NCBI GenBank assembly: GCA_944321455.1
Contig: CALULI010000004.1
Coordinates: 62,001-126,000, forward strand
From: an uncultured Eggerthellaceae bacterium
GTDB taxonomy: Bacteria > Actinomycetota > Coriobacteriia > Coriobacteriales > Eggerthellaceae
Direction: 5' to 3'
Length of the DNA stretch: 64,000 nucleotides
The position numbers and the translations under genes are program-made. This document shows positions 27,003 through 36,292 of this stretch, in pieces; positions within the stretch are counted from its first letter, which is position 1; each line of letters starts with the position of its first letter. The notes under the pieces were generated by a model. That model saw nothing but the letters and a program-made list of their open reading frames with translations. It was not told the DNA's origin and ran no database searches.

Positions 27003-27860
27003 ATGGCTCTCGAAATTGATGGACACACTAAAGCACTTGGTCTTATTGGATCTCCCGTAAGTCATTCAATGTCGCCTGCATTCCACAATGCTTCCTTTGA
27101 GCAGCTTGGTATTAATGCAGTTTATCTTGCCTATGATGTAAGCCCTGAAGGTCTTGAAGATGCCGTTAATGCCCTGCGCGAAATGGGCTTTGCTGGTTAT
27201 AACGTTGGCGTACCTCACAAGAAAAGCATTATCCCCTTCTTGGATGAAGTAGATGAAGGCGCCAAATTGATGAACGCCGTTAATACGGTCTGCATCAAAG
27301 ATGGTAAATCCATTGGCTACAACACTGACGGCCTTGGCTTTACCGAAGCGCTGCGCAACCATCACATTAACCCAACCAACCTTCGAGCAGTCATTGCTGA
27401 CATTGACGCAGAAGGTTCTGCCTACACCGCTCAACTTGCCCTAGAAGGTGCGCGCCATATTACGGTCCTTACGGAATCAACGCAGGTTGACGCAATTCGT
27501 AACCGTATGGTTCATCTGACTGCTCGTACGGGCTGTATGATTGATGTATTTGATATCGAAGACTACAGCAGCTACTCCGTCAACATTTCCCTTGCTCAGG
27601 TGTATTGCAACGCAACCTCAATTGGTAAAAAGCCTAATATTGAGCAATCTCCGCTTCCTGCAACGTTGCTTCATGCTGACTTGACGGTTATGGATGCCGT
27701 TTATTCACCGCGCTATACGCAGTTAATCAACGATGCTGTTATGGCAGGTTGCCGCACCATTAACGGACTTGAACTGTTGTTGAACCAAGCAGCCCTTGCA
27801 GAAAAGCTGTGGCTGGGATGCGAAATGCCCATTAGCTACTTGAGGCAGCGTTTCTTCTAA
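27003..27860 (+). CDS. aroE: Shikimate dehydrogenase (AroE) with altered cofactor loop
   Basis: AroE reduces 3-dehydroshikimate to shikimate with NADPH. The substrate half is well kept in this 285-residue protein: LIGSPVSHSMSPAFHNA (shikimate-binding Ser pair), NVGVPHKK with the catalytic Lys (Lys73), and YNTDGLGF with the catalytic Asp (Asp109). In the cofactor half the glycine-rich loop, normally GAGGAxR, reads VIADIDAEGSAY (about residues 130-141), while later elements (YCNATSIG, MDAVYSPRYTQLI, NGLELLLNQAALA) are normal. It may use the cofactor poorly or bind it differently. SD AAGGAG at 26992-26997; isolated from the aroB-K-C cluster. A second AroE-like gene lies at 52508. Confidence 0.85.
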   Translation: MALEIDGHTKALGLIGSPVSHSMSPAFHNASFEQLGINAVYLAYDVSPEGLEDAVNALREMGFAGYNVGVPHKKSIIPFLDEVDEGAKLMNAVNTVCIKDGKSIGYNTDGLGFTEALRNHHINPTNLRAVIADIDAEGSAYTAQLALEGARHITVLTESTQVDAIRNRMVHLTARTGCMIDVFDIEDYSSYSVNISLAQVYCNATSIGKKPNIEQSPLPATLLHADLTVMDAVYSPRYTQLINDAVMAGCRTINGLELLLNQAALAEKLWLGCEMPISYLRQRFF

Positions 27861-27895
27861 GCACTCTTGTTAAACGCTCTTATTAAACGCTCTTG
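27861..27895. repeat. 13-bp tandem repeat after aroE
   Basis: TTAAACGCTCTTA and TTAAACGCTCTTG (27870-27895) are adjacent copies, preceded by a decayed copy (GCACTCTTG) immediately after the aroE stop codon. Confidence 0.5.
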
Positions 27896-27931
27896 CTTCA
27901 AGTAAGTCTGTTGAGGCTTGGTTGATTTACT

Positions 27932-27959
27932 ATGGGCTCATTCGTGAGCCCATTTTTTA
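27932..27959 (+). terminator. Rho-independent terminator of aroE
   Basis: ATGGGCTCA-TTCG-TGAGCCCAT is a perfect 9-bp stem with a UUCG tetraloop, followed by TTTTT. It is directional: there is no T-tract on the minus strand. Confidence 0.93.
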
Positions 27960-27997
27960 TCGCTGCTTGTTCGAAAACGAAAACTACTGAGAACACC

Positions 27998-28936
27998 TTA
28001 GAGCACAACATTGGTGCGGACATATTCAATGTTGCCCATGACAGTTTTAATAAGCTCTTCGGTGGAGTCAAACTTAATCATGGGACGAAGATATTCAAGA
28101 AACGCAACATCAATGTATTCGCCGTAGATATCTCCTGAATAATCAAGAATATGAACCTCACAGCTTGCCTTGGTCTGATCTTCAAAAACAGGAGATACGC
28201 CAACCGACACCGCTGCTTTGTAGCGCTTGCCATCCACCGTAGCGTAGGCGGCATAAACGCCTTCTTCTAGCACTTGCCTGTTGGAAGGAACAATCAAGTT
28301 TGCGGTGGAAAAGCCCATCTCCACCCCTTCACCGCGACCAGGCATGACCTGTTCACGCAGAAAATAGGGGCGCCCTAGCAATGCTTTTGCTTCATCAAGT
28401 TCGTGCTTTGCAAGTAAAAGCCTGATGCGCGTAGCAGTAATAGGGTCACCATCGGCGCTTTTAAGATTGTGAGCATCAATATGACACCCACTATGAGCCC
28501 CCCATTCACCTAAGTCAGCAACGGTGCCAGATGCCTTTGCACCGAAGCGGAAATCAAGACCAACATGCAGATGAGCAGGAGCGCAACCATTAAAGGTGTT
28601 TTCAAGAAATTCGTGAGGTGTCATAGAGGCAAACTCACGCGTAAAGGGCAGGACAACCACCGCATCAACACCACTTTGTGCAAGCATAGCAATGCGCGTT
28701 TCGTTGCTCATGAGCTTCTTTAAGCGCTCTGCATGAAAAAGTTCATCAGGGTCAATATCAAACGTCAACGCAATTGAAAGACCGTCATTAGTTTGAGCGG
28801 TATCTTGTGCACATTTCAATAAGTACTGATGGCCCAAATGAACACCATCAAATACTCCAAACGCACACGATGATCCCATAAAAAGCTGATGATCAAAAGA
28901 TTCGTCTACCTTATAAACCTGTACCACGTTCAACAC
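27998..28936 (-). CDS. ribF: Bifunctional riboflavin kinase / FAD synthetase
   Basis: Phosphorylates riboflavin to FMN and adenylates it to FAD. The N-terminal nucleotidyltransferase has AFGVFDGVHLGHQYL (HxGH-type) and TATRIRLLL; the C-terminal kinase has the PGRGEGVEMGFSTANL (GxPTAN-like) signature and AAVSVGVSPVF. 312 residues. The start is a GTG: 28936 overlaps truB by 26 bases, whereas GTG 28927 has AGGTG about 6 bases upstream and may be the real start. It is the last gene of the rimP-nusA operon. Confidence 0.93.
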   Translation of the reverse strand: MLNVVQVYKVDESFDHQLFMGSSCAFGVFDGVHLGHQYLLKCAQDTAQTNDGLSIALTFDIDPDELFHAERLKKLMSNETRIAMLAQSGVDAVVVLPFTREFASMTPHEFLENTFNGCAPAHLHVGLDFRFGAKASGTVADLGEWGAHSGCHIDAHNLKSADGDPITATRIRLLLAKHELDEAKALLGRPYFLREQVMPGRGEGVEMGFSTANLIVPSNRQVLEEGVYAAYATVDGKRYKAAVSVGVSPVFEDQTKASCEVHILDYSGDIYGEYIDVAFLEYLRPMIKFDSTEELIKTVMGNIEYVRTNVVL

Positions 28937-29930
28937 CTATCGCAAACACGCAACGCGCCTTGTAGCGTTGCTTATCTTGGCAATACTCATAGAGTGCTTT
29001 AACTTTTCTATCAACAACAAGCGCGACCACTTCGCCATCTTGAGGTGGCGTTTTAGAGGGAAAAACGCTTGACGTACAACATTCAGCTGAAAACATATCG
29101 TTTTCAAGCGGCAAATTCAAACTAATATCATTGTGATCTAATGATGCACCATGCTCAACCTTTTCGCGAACATCACGCACAAAAGCCCAGCGCATAGTAA
29201 GCAAGCGAAGAGGATCAATCGAATGGCCTAGTGGATTATCCTTCAATTGTTCAAGGGTGACGCAATCATCAAGACCAAGATTGCCTACCGCGCAACGCTC
29301 AAGGCTTGCCACGTGGGCAACCGTTTGAAGGGCATGGCCAAGATCACGAGCAATGGAGCGCATATAGGTACCTTTTGAAACATGAAACGTTGCAATCCAC
29401 TGTGGTACCGTAATCCCTTCACGATTAACGACCGTGCGTACCTCTTCAAATACAACGTCATAGACACTAAAGGGACGTGGCGCAAGCTCAATAATGTTTC
29501 CTTGGCGCGCCTGTTCGTAGGCCTTTTGTCCATTTACTTTGATGGCCGAATAAGCAGGAGGAATTTGCATGCCTGAACCAATAAGGCTATCAAGAGTTTT
29601 TCTGGCCTTATCAGGATCAAAGAGCGAATCAGGTACAGCAGACGAACTAATGGTATTGCCTTCCCTGTCATCAGTTGATGTGGCAATACCAAACTCAATA
29701 GCCATGCGATACGTTTTATCGTGATTGGTAAGATATGCGTTAAGGCGCGTTGCAGGACCAACACAAATTGGAAGAACACCTGAAGCAAGCGGATCAAGAG
29801 TACCCATGTGCCCAACACGACGCTCATTGAAGATGGAACGGCATTGGTTTACCACGTCGTGAGAACTCATCCCAGCAGGTTTATTGATTGCAACAATAAG
29901 GGATAACCCAGAAGATCCTCTTTTAGCCAT
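28911..29930 (-). CDS. truB: tRNA pseudouridine 55 synthase
   Basis: Makes pseudouridine 55 in the T-loop of tRNAs. Catalytic Asp in GHMGTLDPLASGVLP, substrate-binding KTYRMAIEFG, and YMRSIARDLG are present. The ATG at 29930 overlaps the nrnA stop by one base (TAATG) and gives 339 residues, somewhat longer than the usual ~300 because of a C-terminal region after LLTMRWAF. Confidence 0.95.
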   Translation of the reverse strand: MAKRGSSGLSLIVAINKPAGMSSHDVVNQCRSIFNERRVGHMGTLDPLASGVLPICVGPATRLNAYLTNHDKTYRMAIEFGIATSTDDREGNTISSSAVPDSLFDPDKARKTLDSLIGSGMQIPPAYSAIKVNGQKAYEQARQGNIIELAPRPFSVYDVVFEEVRTVVNREGITVPQWIATFHVSKGTYMRSIARDLGHALQTVAHVASLERCAVGNLGLDDCVTLEQLKDNPLGHSIDPLRLLTMRWAFVRDVREKVEHGASLDHNDISLNLPLENDMFSAECCTSSVFPSKTPPQDGEVVALVVDRKVKALYEYCQDKQRYKARCVFAIGVERGTGL

Positions 29931-30931
29931 TAGGCATGATCTCCCTGAGCAAAGCACATCGCAATCACCACACGAGGCACCTCTTTGAGGGCTTCTTCTA
30001 TGGATCCCTTAAAGGTAAATCCTGCGGCAGCTTTATGACCGCCACCACCAAAGTGACGAGCCACTTGAGCAACATCAGTATCATCTTTTGCACGAAGACT
30101 ACCGCGAATTTCGCCTTGTTCGTTTTCGCGCAAAATGAGCGCAACGCGCACACCTGCGATACTACGAAGCGTGTCAATCAACGCCTCAGCATCAGCTTTA
30201 ATGGCACTACATTCCTCAAAATCAGACTTCAAAAGATGCGAATAGACAAATTCGGTGTTGGTAGCATACGTACGACGTTCGAGCATGCGCTGCTCAAGTG
30301 CGATTGAGGCTTCACTTCTGTTTTGGAAAAACTCACGCGTAACAAGCGCAGGAGATGCGCCATACGAAACCATTTCGGCAGCAGCCTTAAAAGCATGCGA
30401 ATCGGTATTTTGATAGGAAAAACGTCCGGTATCTGTAATAAGACCCGTCAACGTATCAAGGGCTACTTCTTCGTTGCGAACGTCCAAATAGCCCAAGAGT
30501 TCCCAGATCAAAATGCAAGCCGCCGCTGCATCAGGATCAACGTAGTTATACTGCGCCATAGACGTGTCATTGCGATGATGATCAATGGTGATGGTAACAG
30601 CTGCACGATCATGAACAGCACCCGCGTTACCTAAGCGTTCAACAGTCGGAACATCAACAGCGATAAAAACGTCAGGGGTGCCCTCATAATTATCAGCGAA
30701 GATAAGATTGTCTAAGCTAGGCAAAAAGCGCAGGTTTCGATCAATTGGATCATCTTTAGCAAGAAGACCAACGACGTCTTTTCCCATGGTTTTAAGCGCA
30801 CTTACCAGCGCAAGTTGGGATCCCAAACAATCGCCGTCAGGATTAACGTGACCACAAACAGCAAAGCTTTCGTGGTCACGAATTACCTGGGCTATGGTTT
30901 CAAGTGTGGTATTTGTTTGTGGTGTAATCAC
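29930..30931 (-). CDS. nrnA: DHH-family nano-RNase / pAp phosphatase
   Basis: NrnA-type phosphoesterases degrade short RNA oligonucleotides and 3',5'-pAp. The 333 residues carry the DHH motifs: HVNPDGDCLGSQLAL, a DVPTVERLG segment, TIDHHRNDT, TGRFSYQNTDSHAF, and the DHHA1 GGGGHKAAAGF. GTG start at 30931 with AAAGGTG upstream, overlapping rbfA by one base. The rbfA-nrnA-truB order is widely conserved. Confidence 0.93.
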   Translation of the reverse strand: MITPQTNTTLETIAQVIRDHESFAVCGHVNPDGDCLGSQLALVSALKTMGKDVVGLLAKDDPIDRNLRFLPSLDNLIFADNYEGTPDVFIAVDVPTVERLGNAGAVHDRAAVTITIDHHRNDTSMAQYNYVDPDAAAACILIWELLGYLDVRNEEVALDTLTGLITDTGRFSYQNTDSHAFKAAAEMVSYGASPALVTREFFQNRSEASIALEQRMLERRTYATNTEFVYSHLLKSDFEECSAIKADAEALIDTLRSIAGVRVALILRENEQGEIRGSLRAKDDTDVAQVARHFGGGGHKAAAGFTFKGSIEEALKEVPRVVIAMCFAQGDHA

Positions 30932-31284
30932 TACTCACCTTTATTACGCTCAGCGTCACGAGCAAGAGCGCCCGCAATACGCTCGGCTTCATCAACGCTT
31001 GAATCCAACATGAATCGCAATTCAGGAGCAACACGCCATGACAATTGTTTTGCCATCAAAGAGCGAATACGACCTGCTGCCGACTGAAATGCATTAGCAA
31101 CATCAGAATAGCGTTGAGGTTCGGTGGTGTAATACACATTTGCCACCGAGCGGTCAAAGCTGACCTCACAACCCGTGATGGTTACTAAATCAAGACGAGG
31201 ATCAGTCATCTCAAAGAGCAAAATATTGGCAATAACTTCGCGTGCCTGTTCATTAACACGGCGGCTCGAAGAACTTTGTTTCAT
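30931..31284 (-). CDS. rbfA: Ribosome-binding factor A
   Basis: RbfA helps mature the 5' end of 16S rRNA in the 30S subunit. The 117-residue KH-like protein has RRVNEQAREVIANIL, DPRLDLVTITGCEVSFDRSV and WRVAPELRFMLDSSVDEAERI, all diagnostic. It starts two bases after the infB stop. Confidence 0.95.
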   Translation of the reverse strand: MKQSSSSRRVNEQAREVIANILLFEMTDPRLDLVTITGCEVSFDRSVANVYYTTEPQRYSDVANAFQSAAGRIRSLMAKQLSWRVAPELRFMLDSSVDEAERIAGALARDAERNKGE

Positions 31285-31286
31285 GT

Positions 31287-34079
31287 TTACTCAGTCCTTT
31301 CGACCTCAACCACACGGAAGCCTTCAATGGTGTCACCAATCTTAATGTCCTGATAACCTGCGATACCAATACCGCATTCATAGCCGTTCTTGACGCTCTT
31401 AACGTCATCCTTAAAGCGACGAAGCGAATCAATGGTGCCTTCGAAGACAACGGTACCGTCGCGAACAATACGAACCTGATCGTCACGGGAAAGTTCGCCT
31501 TCAACGATATAACAACCAGCAATAGTGCCAACCTTAGGTACCTTGAAGGTTTCACGAACCTCAGCAATACCCGTATCTTCTTCAACAATATCAGGAGACA
31601 GAAGACCAACACGTGCAGCGTTGATGTCTTCAATAGCCTGGTAGATAACACGATACAAGCGAATATCAACTTTTTCGCGCTCAGCAAGCTCACGCGTCTT
31701 ACCCGTAGGACGAACATTGAAGCCGATGATGATTGCATCTGATGCCGCTGCCAAGGTAACGTCAGTTTCCGTAATGCCACCAACCGCATCGTGAATGATA
31801 TTGATGCGTACTTCAGACTGGTCCATCTTAGAGAACGCATCACGCAATGCTTCAATGGAGCCCTGAACGTCTGCTTTAACAACCAGGTTAAGTTCGGTTG
31901 TCTTGCCGTCTTCAATGCGGGCAAACAGATCGTCAAGATTCATATGAGCACGAGATTCTTGCTTAGCCAAACGAGCACGCAGCGCGCGTTCTTCAGCCAA
32001 ACGACGAGCGTCACGTTCGTCTTCGAAGACGCGGAATTCGTCACCAGCCGTAGGAACGGAGTTAAGGCCCAAAATCTCAACAGGATCGGCAGGAAGAGCC
32101 TTGTCAACGTGTTCACCCTTAGGGTTAATAAGAGCACGCACCTTACCATATGCCGTACCTGCAACAACAATGTCACCGGTGTGGAGCGTACCGCGATCAA
32201 CAAGAATGGTAGCAACCGAACCGCGACCCTTGTCCAGGTTAGCTTCAATAACGTAACCCGATGCAGGAGCATTTGGATTAGCCTTAAGTTCCAAAACATC
32301 TGCCTGAAGCAAAATGGTTTCAAGCAAATCATCAATATGAAGGTGCTGACGAGCAGAAACATCGACAAACATGTTCTGTCCACCCCATTCTTCAGGAATA
32401 ATGCCGTATTCGGTCAATTCCTGGCGAACACGATCGGGCGTTGCACCTGGTTTATCAATCTTGTTAACCGCAACAACGATAGGAACATTTGCAGCATTAG
32501 CGTGATTGATTGCCTCAATAGTCTGTGGCATAACGCCGTCGTCAGCTGCAACAACCAAAACAACAACGTCGGTTACCTTTGCACCACGTGCACGCATAGC
32601 AGTAAATGCTTCGTGACCGGGGGTGTCAATAAAGGTAATCTGACGGCCGTTGATATTAACTACTGATGCACCAATGTGCTGCGTAATACCGCCTGCTTCA
32701 TGGCTTGCAACACCTGTTGAGCGAATAGCGTCAAGCAATGAAGTCTTACCATGGTCAACATGGCCCATAACGGTAACCACAGGAGGACGAGGCAACAGGT
32801 CTTCTTCAGAGTCGTGGTAAACAACCTTGAATTCCTCTTCAGGAGAAACAACACGAACCTTACGTCCCAAGTCATCAGCGATCAATTCAATAAGGTCATC
32901 ACTCATTGACTGCGTTAGCGTCAAGACCTGACCCAGCATAAAGAGGCGCTTAATAACATCGTTAGAAGAAACACCCAGAAGTTCTGCAAATTGAGCAACC
33001 GTAGATCCTTGAGGAACTTGAACGACCGTTTCGTCCAAAACCAAATCAGGATCAAGACCCTTTTCAAGTGCTTCCTGCTCTGCGCGTTCACGAGCCTGAG
33101 CTTCACGCTTAGCCTTGCGCTTCTTACGACGGCCTTCACCATCATGCTGAGCTGCCTCAACAGCTGCACGGGCTTCTGCTAAAACCTTATCGCGCTGAAG
33201 CTTTTCTGCTTGAACAGCCATTTGAGCGTAACGGTCTTCACCCTTCTGCTCTGTCTGGTTTTCCAATTCAGGAACAGCAGGTTCAAATCCTTTGCGCTGC
33301 TTTTTGTGAGACTTGTCAGTCTTGTTGCGCTTTTTATTGCCTGCAGCATTCTGAGCATTTTGCTGCTTGTTTTGTTTTTGTTCTTCCTTCTGCTTTTGCA
33401 GACGTTCTTTTTCGTGCTGAATCTGATCAAGCAACGAAGAGAAATTGGATGAGGTAGTTGCAGGAGCAGCTTTCGCTTTCTTGCCTTCCTGCTTAGGAGC
33501 GGCCTTAGCGTTTTTGTTCTTGCGATTATGAAGTGCTTCTTCAACAGCCTGTTTTTTAGCAACTTCAGCCGCACGCGCTTCAGCACGAGCATGAGCACGT
33601 GCTTGTACTTTTTCTTGCTCTACGCGCTTTTGTTCGCGCTCAATCTGAGAAGCAAGGCTTTCATAAGGCGACGAGGAGGATGTCTTTTTCTTAGCCTTTT
33701 CTTCCGCTTGAGGCTTTTCTTCTTTTTTCTGACGCCCTGCGAAGCCTTCAGATTTTTTATTCTCACGACGAGCACGCTCTGCATCACGTGCTTGACGTTC
33801 TTTCTTTACGGCTTCCCTACGTTCAGCTTCTTCTTGAGCCTTACGTGCTGCTTGTTCAGCTTTTTCTTCAGCAAGCTTTTTAGCTTCTTCATCTTCAAGC
33901 TGACCTGCACGCTCTTTGATTTCAGGCTCGAGGTTCTTGCGAACCTTCTGAACATAGGCGTCCTGCAAAATGCTTGCATGGCTTTTAGCGGGGATTTTCA
34001 TCTCCGCGAGTCGACTGAGCAGCTCTTTGCTGGTCATATCGAACTCTTTAGCCAATTCATGTACGCGCATGCCGGGCAT
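31287..34079 (-). CDS. infB: Translation initiation factor IF-2
   Basis: The GTPase that delivers formyl-Met-tRNA to the ribosome. The 930 residues begin with an IF2N module ([21 protein letters not shown]), followed by ~300 residues of charged, Ala/Lys/Glu-rich linker, a second IF2N ([20 protein letters not shown]), then the G domain ([32 protein letters not shown]) and domains II-IV ([15 protein letters not shown] onward). ATG 34079 has GGAG about 6 bases upstream. The linker is long and low-complexity, typical for high-molecular-weight IF2. Confidence 0.97.
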   Translation of the reverse strand: MPGMRVHELAKEFDMTSKELLSRLAEMKIPAKSHASILQDAYVQKVRKNLEPEIKERAGQLEDEEAKKLAEEKAEQAARKAQEEAERREAVKKERQARDAERARRENKKSEGFAGRQKKEEKPQAEEKAKKKTSSSSPYESLASQIEREQKRVEQEKVQARAHARAEARAAEVAKKQAVEEALHNRKNKNAKAAPKQEGKKAKAAPATTSSNFSSLLDQIQHEKERLQKQKEEQKQNKQQNAQNAAGNKKRNKTDKSHKKQRKGFEPAVPELENQTEQKGEDRYAQMAVQAEKLQRDKVLAEARAAVEAAQHDGEGRRKKRKAKREAQARERAEQEALEKGLDPDLVLDETVVQVPQGSTVAQFAELLGVSSNDVIKRLFMLGQVLTLTQSMSDDLIELIADDLGRKVRVVSPEEEFKVVYHDSEEDLLPRPPVVTVMGHVDHGKTSLLDAIRSTGVASHEAGGITQHIGASVVNINGRQITFIDTPGHEAFTAMRARGAKVTDVVVLVVAADDGVMPQTIEAINHANAANVPIVVAVNKIDKPGATPDRVRQELTEYGIIPEEWGGQNMFVDVSARQHLHIDDLLETILLQADVLELKANPNAPASGYVIEANLDKGRGSVATILVDRGTLHTGDIVVAGTAYGKVRALINPKGEHVDKALPADPVEILGLNSVPTAGDEFRVFEDERDARRLAEERALRARLAKQESRAHMNLDDLFARIEDGKTTELNLVVKADVQGSIEALRDAFSKMDQSEVRINIIHDAVGGITETDVTLAAASDAIIIGFNVRPTGKTRELAEREKVDIRLYRVIYQAIEDINAARVGLLSPDIVEEDTGIAEVRETFKVPKVGTIAGCYIVEGELSRDDQVRIVRDGTVVFEGTIDSLRRFKDDVKSVKNGYECGIGIAGYQDIKIGDTIEGFRVVEVERTE

Positions 34080-34105
34080 ATAGTCTCCTCGTCTACTGTT
34101 AATCC

Positions 34106-34369
34106 TTAAAGCGTCTTAAGCACATCGCTTTTGAGACGCCCATAATCATCTTCTGTCAATTTGGTGCGAAGAGCCGAATCAAAGCGTTTAGTTGCAATCG
34201 CTTTTTCGAAACAAGCGATGCCGCAAACATAGGCTCCACGACCATTTTTCTTGCCAGTTGGGTCAAGTTCTACCTGCCCTTCTGGCGTACGTACTACCCG
34301 CAAAAACGACTGTTTAGTATCGGTTTTGCGACACACAATACACGTTCGCTGTTTTGCGTGAGAGGACAT
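34106..34369 (-). CDS. ylxR: YlxR/RnpM family RNA-binding protein
   Basis: Small 87-residue protein always found between nusA and infB; in Bacillus the homologue modulates RNase P. It has RTCIVCRKTDTKQSFLRVVR and the family motif GRGAYVCGIACFEKA. The C-terminal half is helical and basic. It starts 8 bases after the nusA stop. Confidence 0.92.
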   Translation of the reverse strand: MSSHAKQRTCIVCRKTDTKQSFLRVVRTPEGQVELDPTGKKNGRGAYVCGIACFEKAIATKRFDSALRTKLTEDDYGRLKSDVLKTL

Positions 34370-34377
34370 ACGTAAGT

Positions 34378-35598
34378 TTACTCCTCTTCTTCAAGATCAG
34401 CATGAATACCGCAATAATGATAGCCAGGACGGGCATGATTTCTGCAGCGAACGCCGTCTTCACCAACGTAAGCGCACAGATCGTCTTCGGTATCATCGAT
34501 CAAATCGCCATCAATCAGGTCCTCTTCGTCATCTAAGAGCGATTCGCCAGAGAATGACGTTGACTTAATGTCAATGTGCCAACCAGTCAAGCGAGCAGCC
34601 AAACGAGCGTTTTGGCCTTCCTTGCCAATTGCCAGGCTCAGCTGATCGTCAGGAACAATAACCGTTGCGTAGTTGTTTTCCTCATCAATATCAACACGCG
34701 TAACCTTTGCAGGAGAAAGCGCATTGGATACATAGATTGCAGGGTTTTCATCCCATTGAATAACGTCAACGCGTTCATTGCGAAGACCCTCAACTACCAT
34801 GCGAACGCGCGATCCCTTAGGACCAACGCATGCTCCTACTGGGTCAAGGTTTGATTCGCGAGATGCAACAGCAATCTTTGAACGTTCACCTGGTTCGCGC
34901 GCAATGGACTTAATTTCAACCAGTCCGTCGTAAATTTCAGGAACTTCAATCTCAAAAAGACGACGAATCAGGTCAGGATGCGTACGTGAAACAACAATGG
35001 AAGGGCGTGCGTGCTCACCGCGCATTTTTGGCGTATCAGAGTTAGGATCGCGCACATCAACAATCAAGCACTTGAGGCGCTGATTGTGACGATAGTGTTC
35101 GTTGCGAGGACGCTCGTTGCGCTCATTAGGATGGCGCTTCAAATCATAGTGAGGCAATTCTGCTTCTACGCCATCGCGAATTTTGATAATGGTAAATTCG
35201 GGCGTGCCCTGCAAAACAGTGCCCGTAACCAGATCACCAACACGATCAGAAAATTCTTCATAAATTGACTGACGGCCCGCTTCACGCACGATAGAGCCAA
35301 TGACATTTTTCGCATTGAGAGCAGCAATACGGCTCACGTCATCAGGTGTTACGTCGCGCTCTTCAAATTCAGTGTATTCACCTGTTTCAGGATCAGGTTC
35401 TCCCACAGGAATCATTTCATAGACATAGATCTTTCCGGTGATGCGGTCGATCGTAACGCGCGCATCATATTCAAGATCAAGAATATGCTGATAGCTTTTT
35501 GCCAATGAAGACTCAAGCCTATCAATCAGATAGAGTTCGTCAATTTTACGTTCGTGAGCAAGAGCGTGTAAGGCCTCGATTAATTCCGACGTTGCCAT
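34378..35598 (-). CDS. nusA: Transcription elongation/termination factor NusA with a Cys/His tail
   Basis: NusA binds RNA polymerase and nascent RNA and influences pausing, termination and antitermination. It has the N-terminal polymerase-binding domain, an S1 domain (GDLVTGTVLQGTPEFTIIKI), KH1 (PGERSKIAVASRE...DPVGACVGPKGSRVR) and KH2 (SLAIGKEGQNARLAARLTG). After an acidic linker, the last ~35 residues contain CAYVGEDGVRCRNHARPGYHYCGIH, a Cys/His pattern (C375, C385, H388, H394, C396, H399) that could bind zinc and is not part of standard NusA. Total 406 residues. Confidence 0.96.
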   Translation of the reverse strand: MATSELIEALHALAHERKIDELYLIDRLESSLAKSYQHILDLEYDARVTIDRITGKIYVYEMIPVGEPDPETGEYTEFEERDVTPDDVSRIAALNAKNVIGSIVREAGRQSIYEEFSDRVGDLVTGTVLQGTPEFTIIKIRDGVEAELPHYDLKRHPNERNERPRNEHYRHNQRLKCLIVDVRDPNSDTPKMRGEHARPSIVVSRTHPDLIRRLFEIEVPEIYDGLVEIKSIAREPGERSKIAVASRESNLDPVGACVGPKGSRVRMVVEGLRNERVDVIQWDENPAIYVSNALSPAKVTRVDIDEENNYATVIVPDDQLSLAIGKEGQNARLAARLTGWHIDIKSTSFSGESLLDDEEDLIDGDLIDDTEDDLCAYVGEDGVRCRNHARPGYHYCGIHADLEEEE

Positions 35599-35610
35599 GC
35601 TGCTTCCTTT

Positions 35611-36081
35611 CTAGCTACTAAAATCTATAGTGCCAATGACGTGTGCCTTCTTGATGTCTTCATACGGAATTGCCTCGACAATGCCGTCAACTTCAAGAAG
35701 CACCTCTTCATTTTGTGTACCGCGTAATATGCCTGTCCAACGAGAACGACCATTAAAGGGGCGAACCAAAGACATCTGAGCCTTTTCACCCGCAAAACGA
35801 GCAAAGTGATCAAGGGTTCGAAGAGGTCGATCAATTCCAGGCGAAGAAACTTCCAAGGTATAGGCACCAGGAAAAGGATCAATGTCATCCATTAAAGCGT
35901 TGATCCACACCTGAGCAGAGGAGAGTTCGTCAAAGCCAATACCCTGTTCGCAATCAAGGTAGATGCGAATGGTAGGAGCTTTTTTGGAGCCAACAATTTC
36001 AACGGTAACTACTTCAAGATCATGCTCTGAAGCCAGTGGTTCAAGCGCATCAAGCAGTTTGCGTTCTTTAGCGGTTAACAC
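35611..36081 (-). CDS. rimP: Ribosome maturation factor RimP
   Basis: Needed for 30S maturation. The 156 residues include LEVVTVEIVGSKKAPTIRIYLD and the hallmark YTLEVSSPGIDRPLRTLDHF. GTG start at 36081 with GGAGG 6 bases upstream. It is first in the rimP-nusA-ylxR-infB-rbfA-nrnA-truB-ribF series, where gaps are a few bases to about 27 bases, so one long operon is likely. Confidence 0.94.
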   Translation of the reverse strand: MLTAKERKLLDALEPLASEHDLEVVTVEIVGSKKAPTIRIYLDCEQGIGFDELSSAQVWINALMDDIDPFPGAYTLEVSSPGIDRPLRTLDHFARFAGEKAQMSLVRPFNGRSRWTGILRGTQNEEVLLEVDGIVEAIPYEDIKKAHVIGTIDFSS

Positions 36082-36106
36082 TTCCCCTCCTTGTCAAAGT
36101 ACCCAT

Positions 36107-36138
36107 TAAACAAAGGAAGCGGGACAAGCCCACTTCCT
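36107..36138 (-). terminator. Terminator-like hairpin in front of rimP
   Basis: On the minus strand AGGAAG-T-GGG / CCC-G-CTTCCT (36138-36114) forms a 10-position stem with one mismatch and a 5-nt loop, followed by TTTGTTT. It ends only ~26 bases before the rimP start. It may end the zinc-ribbon gene's transcript or act as an attenuator for the nusA operon. Confidence 0.65.
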
Positions 36139-36175
36139 ACCATTACGAAAGTAAATTGTGCAAAACACAGATCTT

Positions 36176-36204
36176 TTTATATCACACTTCAAGTCATTTT
36201 GCCA
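36176..36204 (-). promoter_or_regulatory. Candidate promoter upstream of the rimP hairpin
   Basis: TGGCAA (36204-36199) and TATAAA (36181-36176) with 17-bp spacing on the minus strand. The -10 is good, the -35 poor. If real, the transcript runs through the hairpin at 36138-36114 before rimP. Confidence 0.4.
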
Positions 36205-36292
36205 CTTGCAAACCTATTGTCCTCCATCAACCATCCATCAGTAAGACAAATGGTGCACACGCGCATCTTTGTTCATACATTTAGATGCAACC

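Noticed and set aside
31791-32666. 291-codon plus-strand frame antisense to infB
   Set aside because: Opposite the conserved G domain of IF-2; no SD, no recognisable domain.
33528-34109. Phe/Leu-rich plus-strand frame with membrane-like composition
   Set aside because: Its hydrophobic residues are the complement of the Lys/Glu-rich IF-2 linker.
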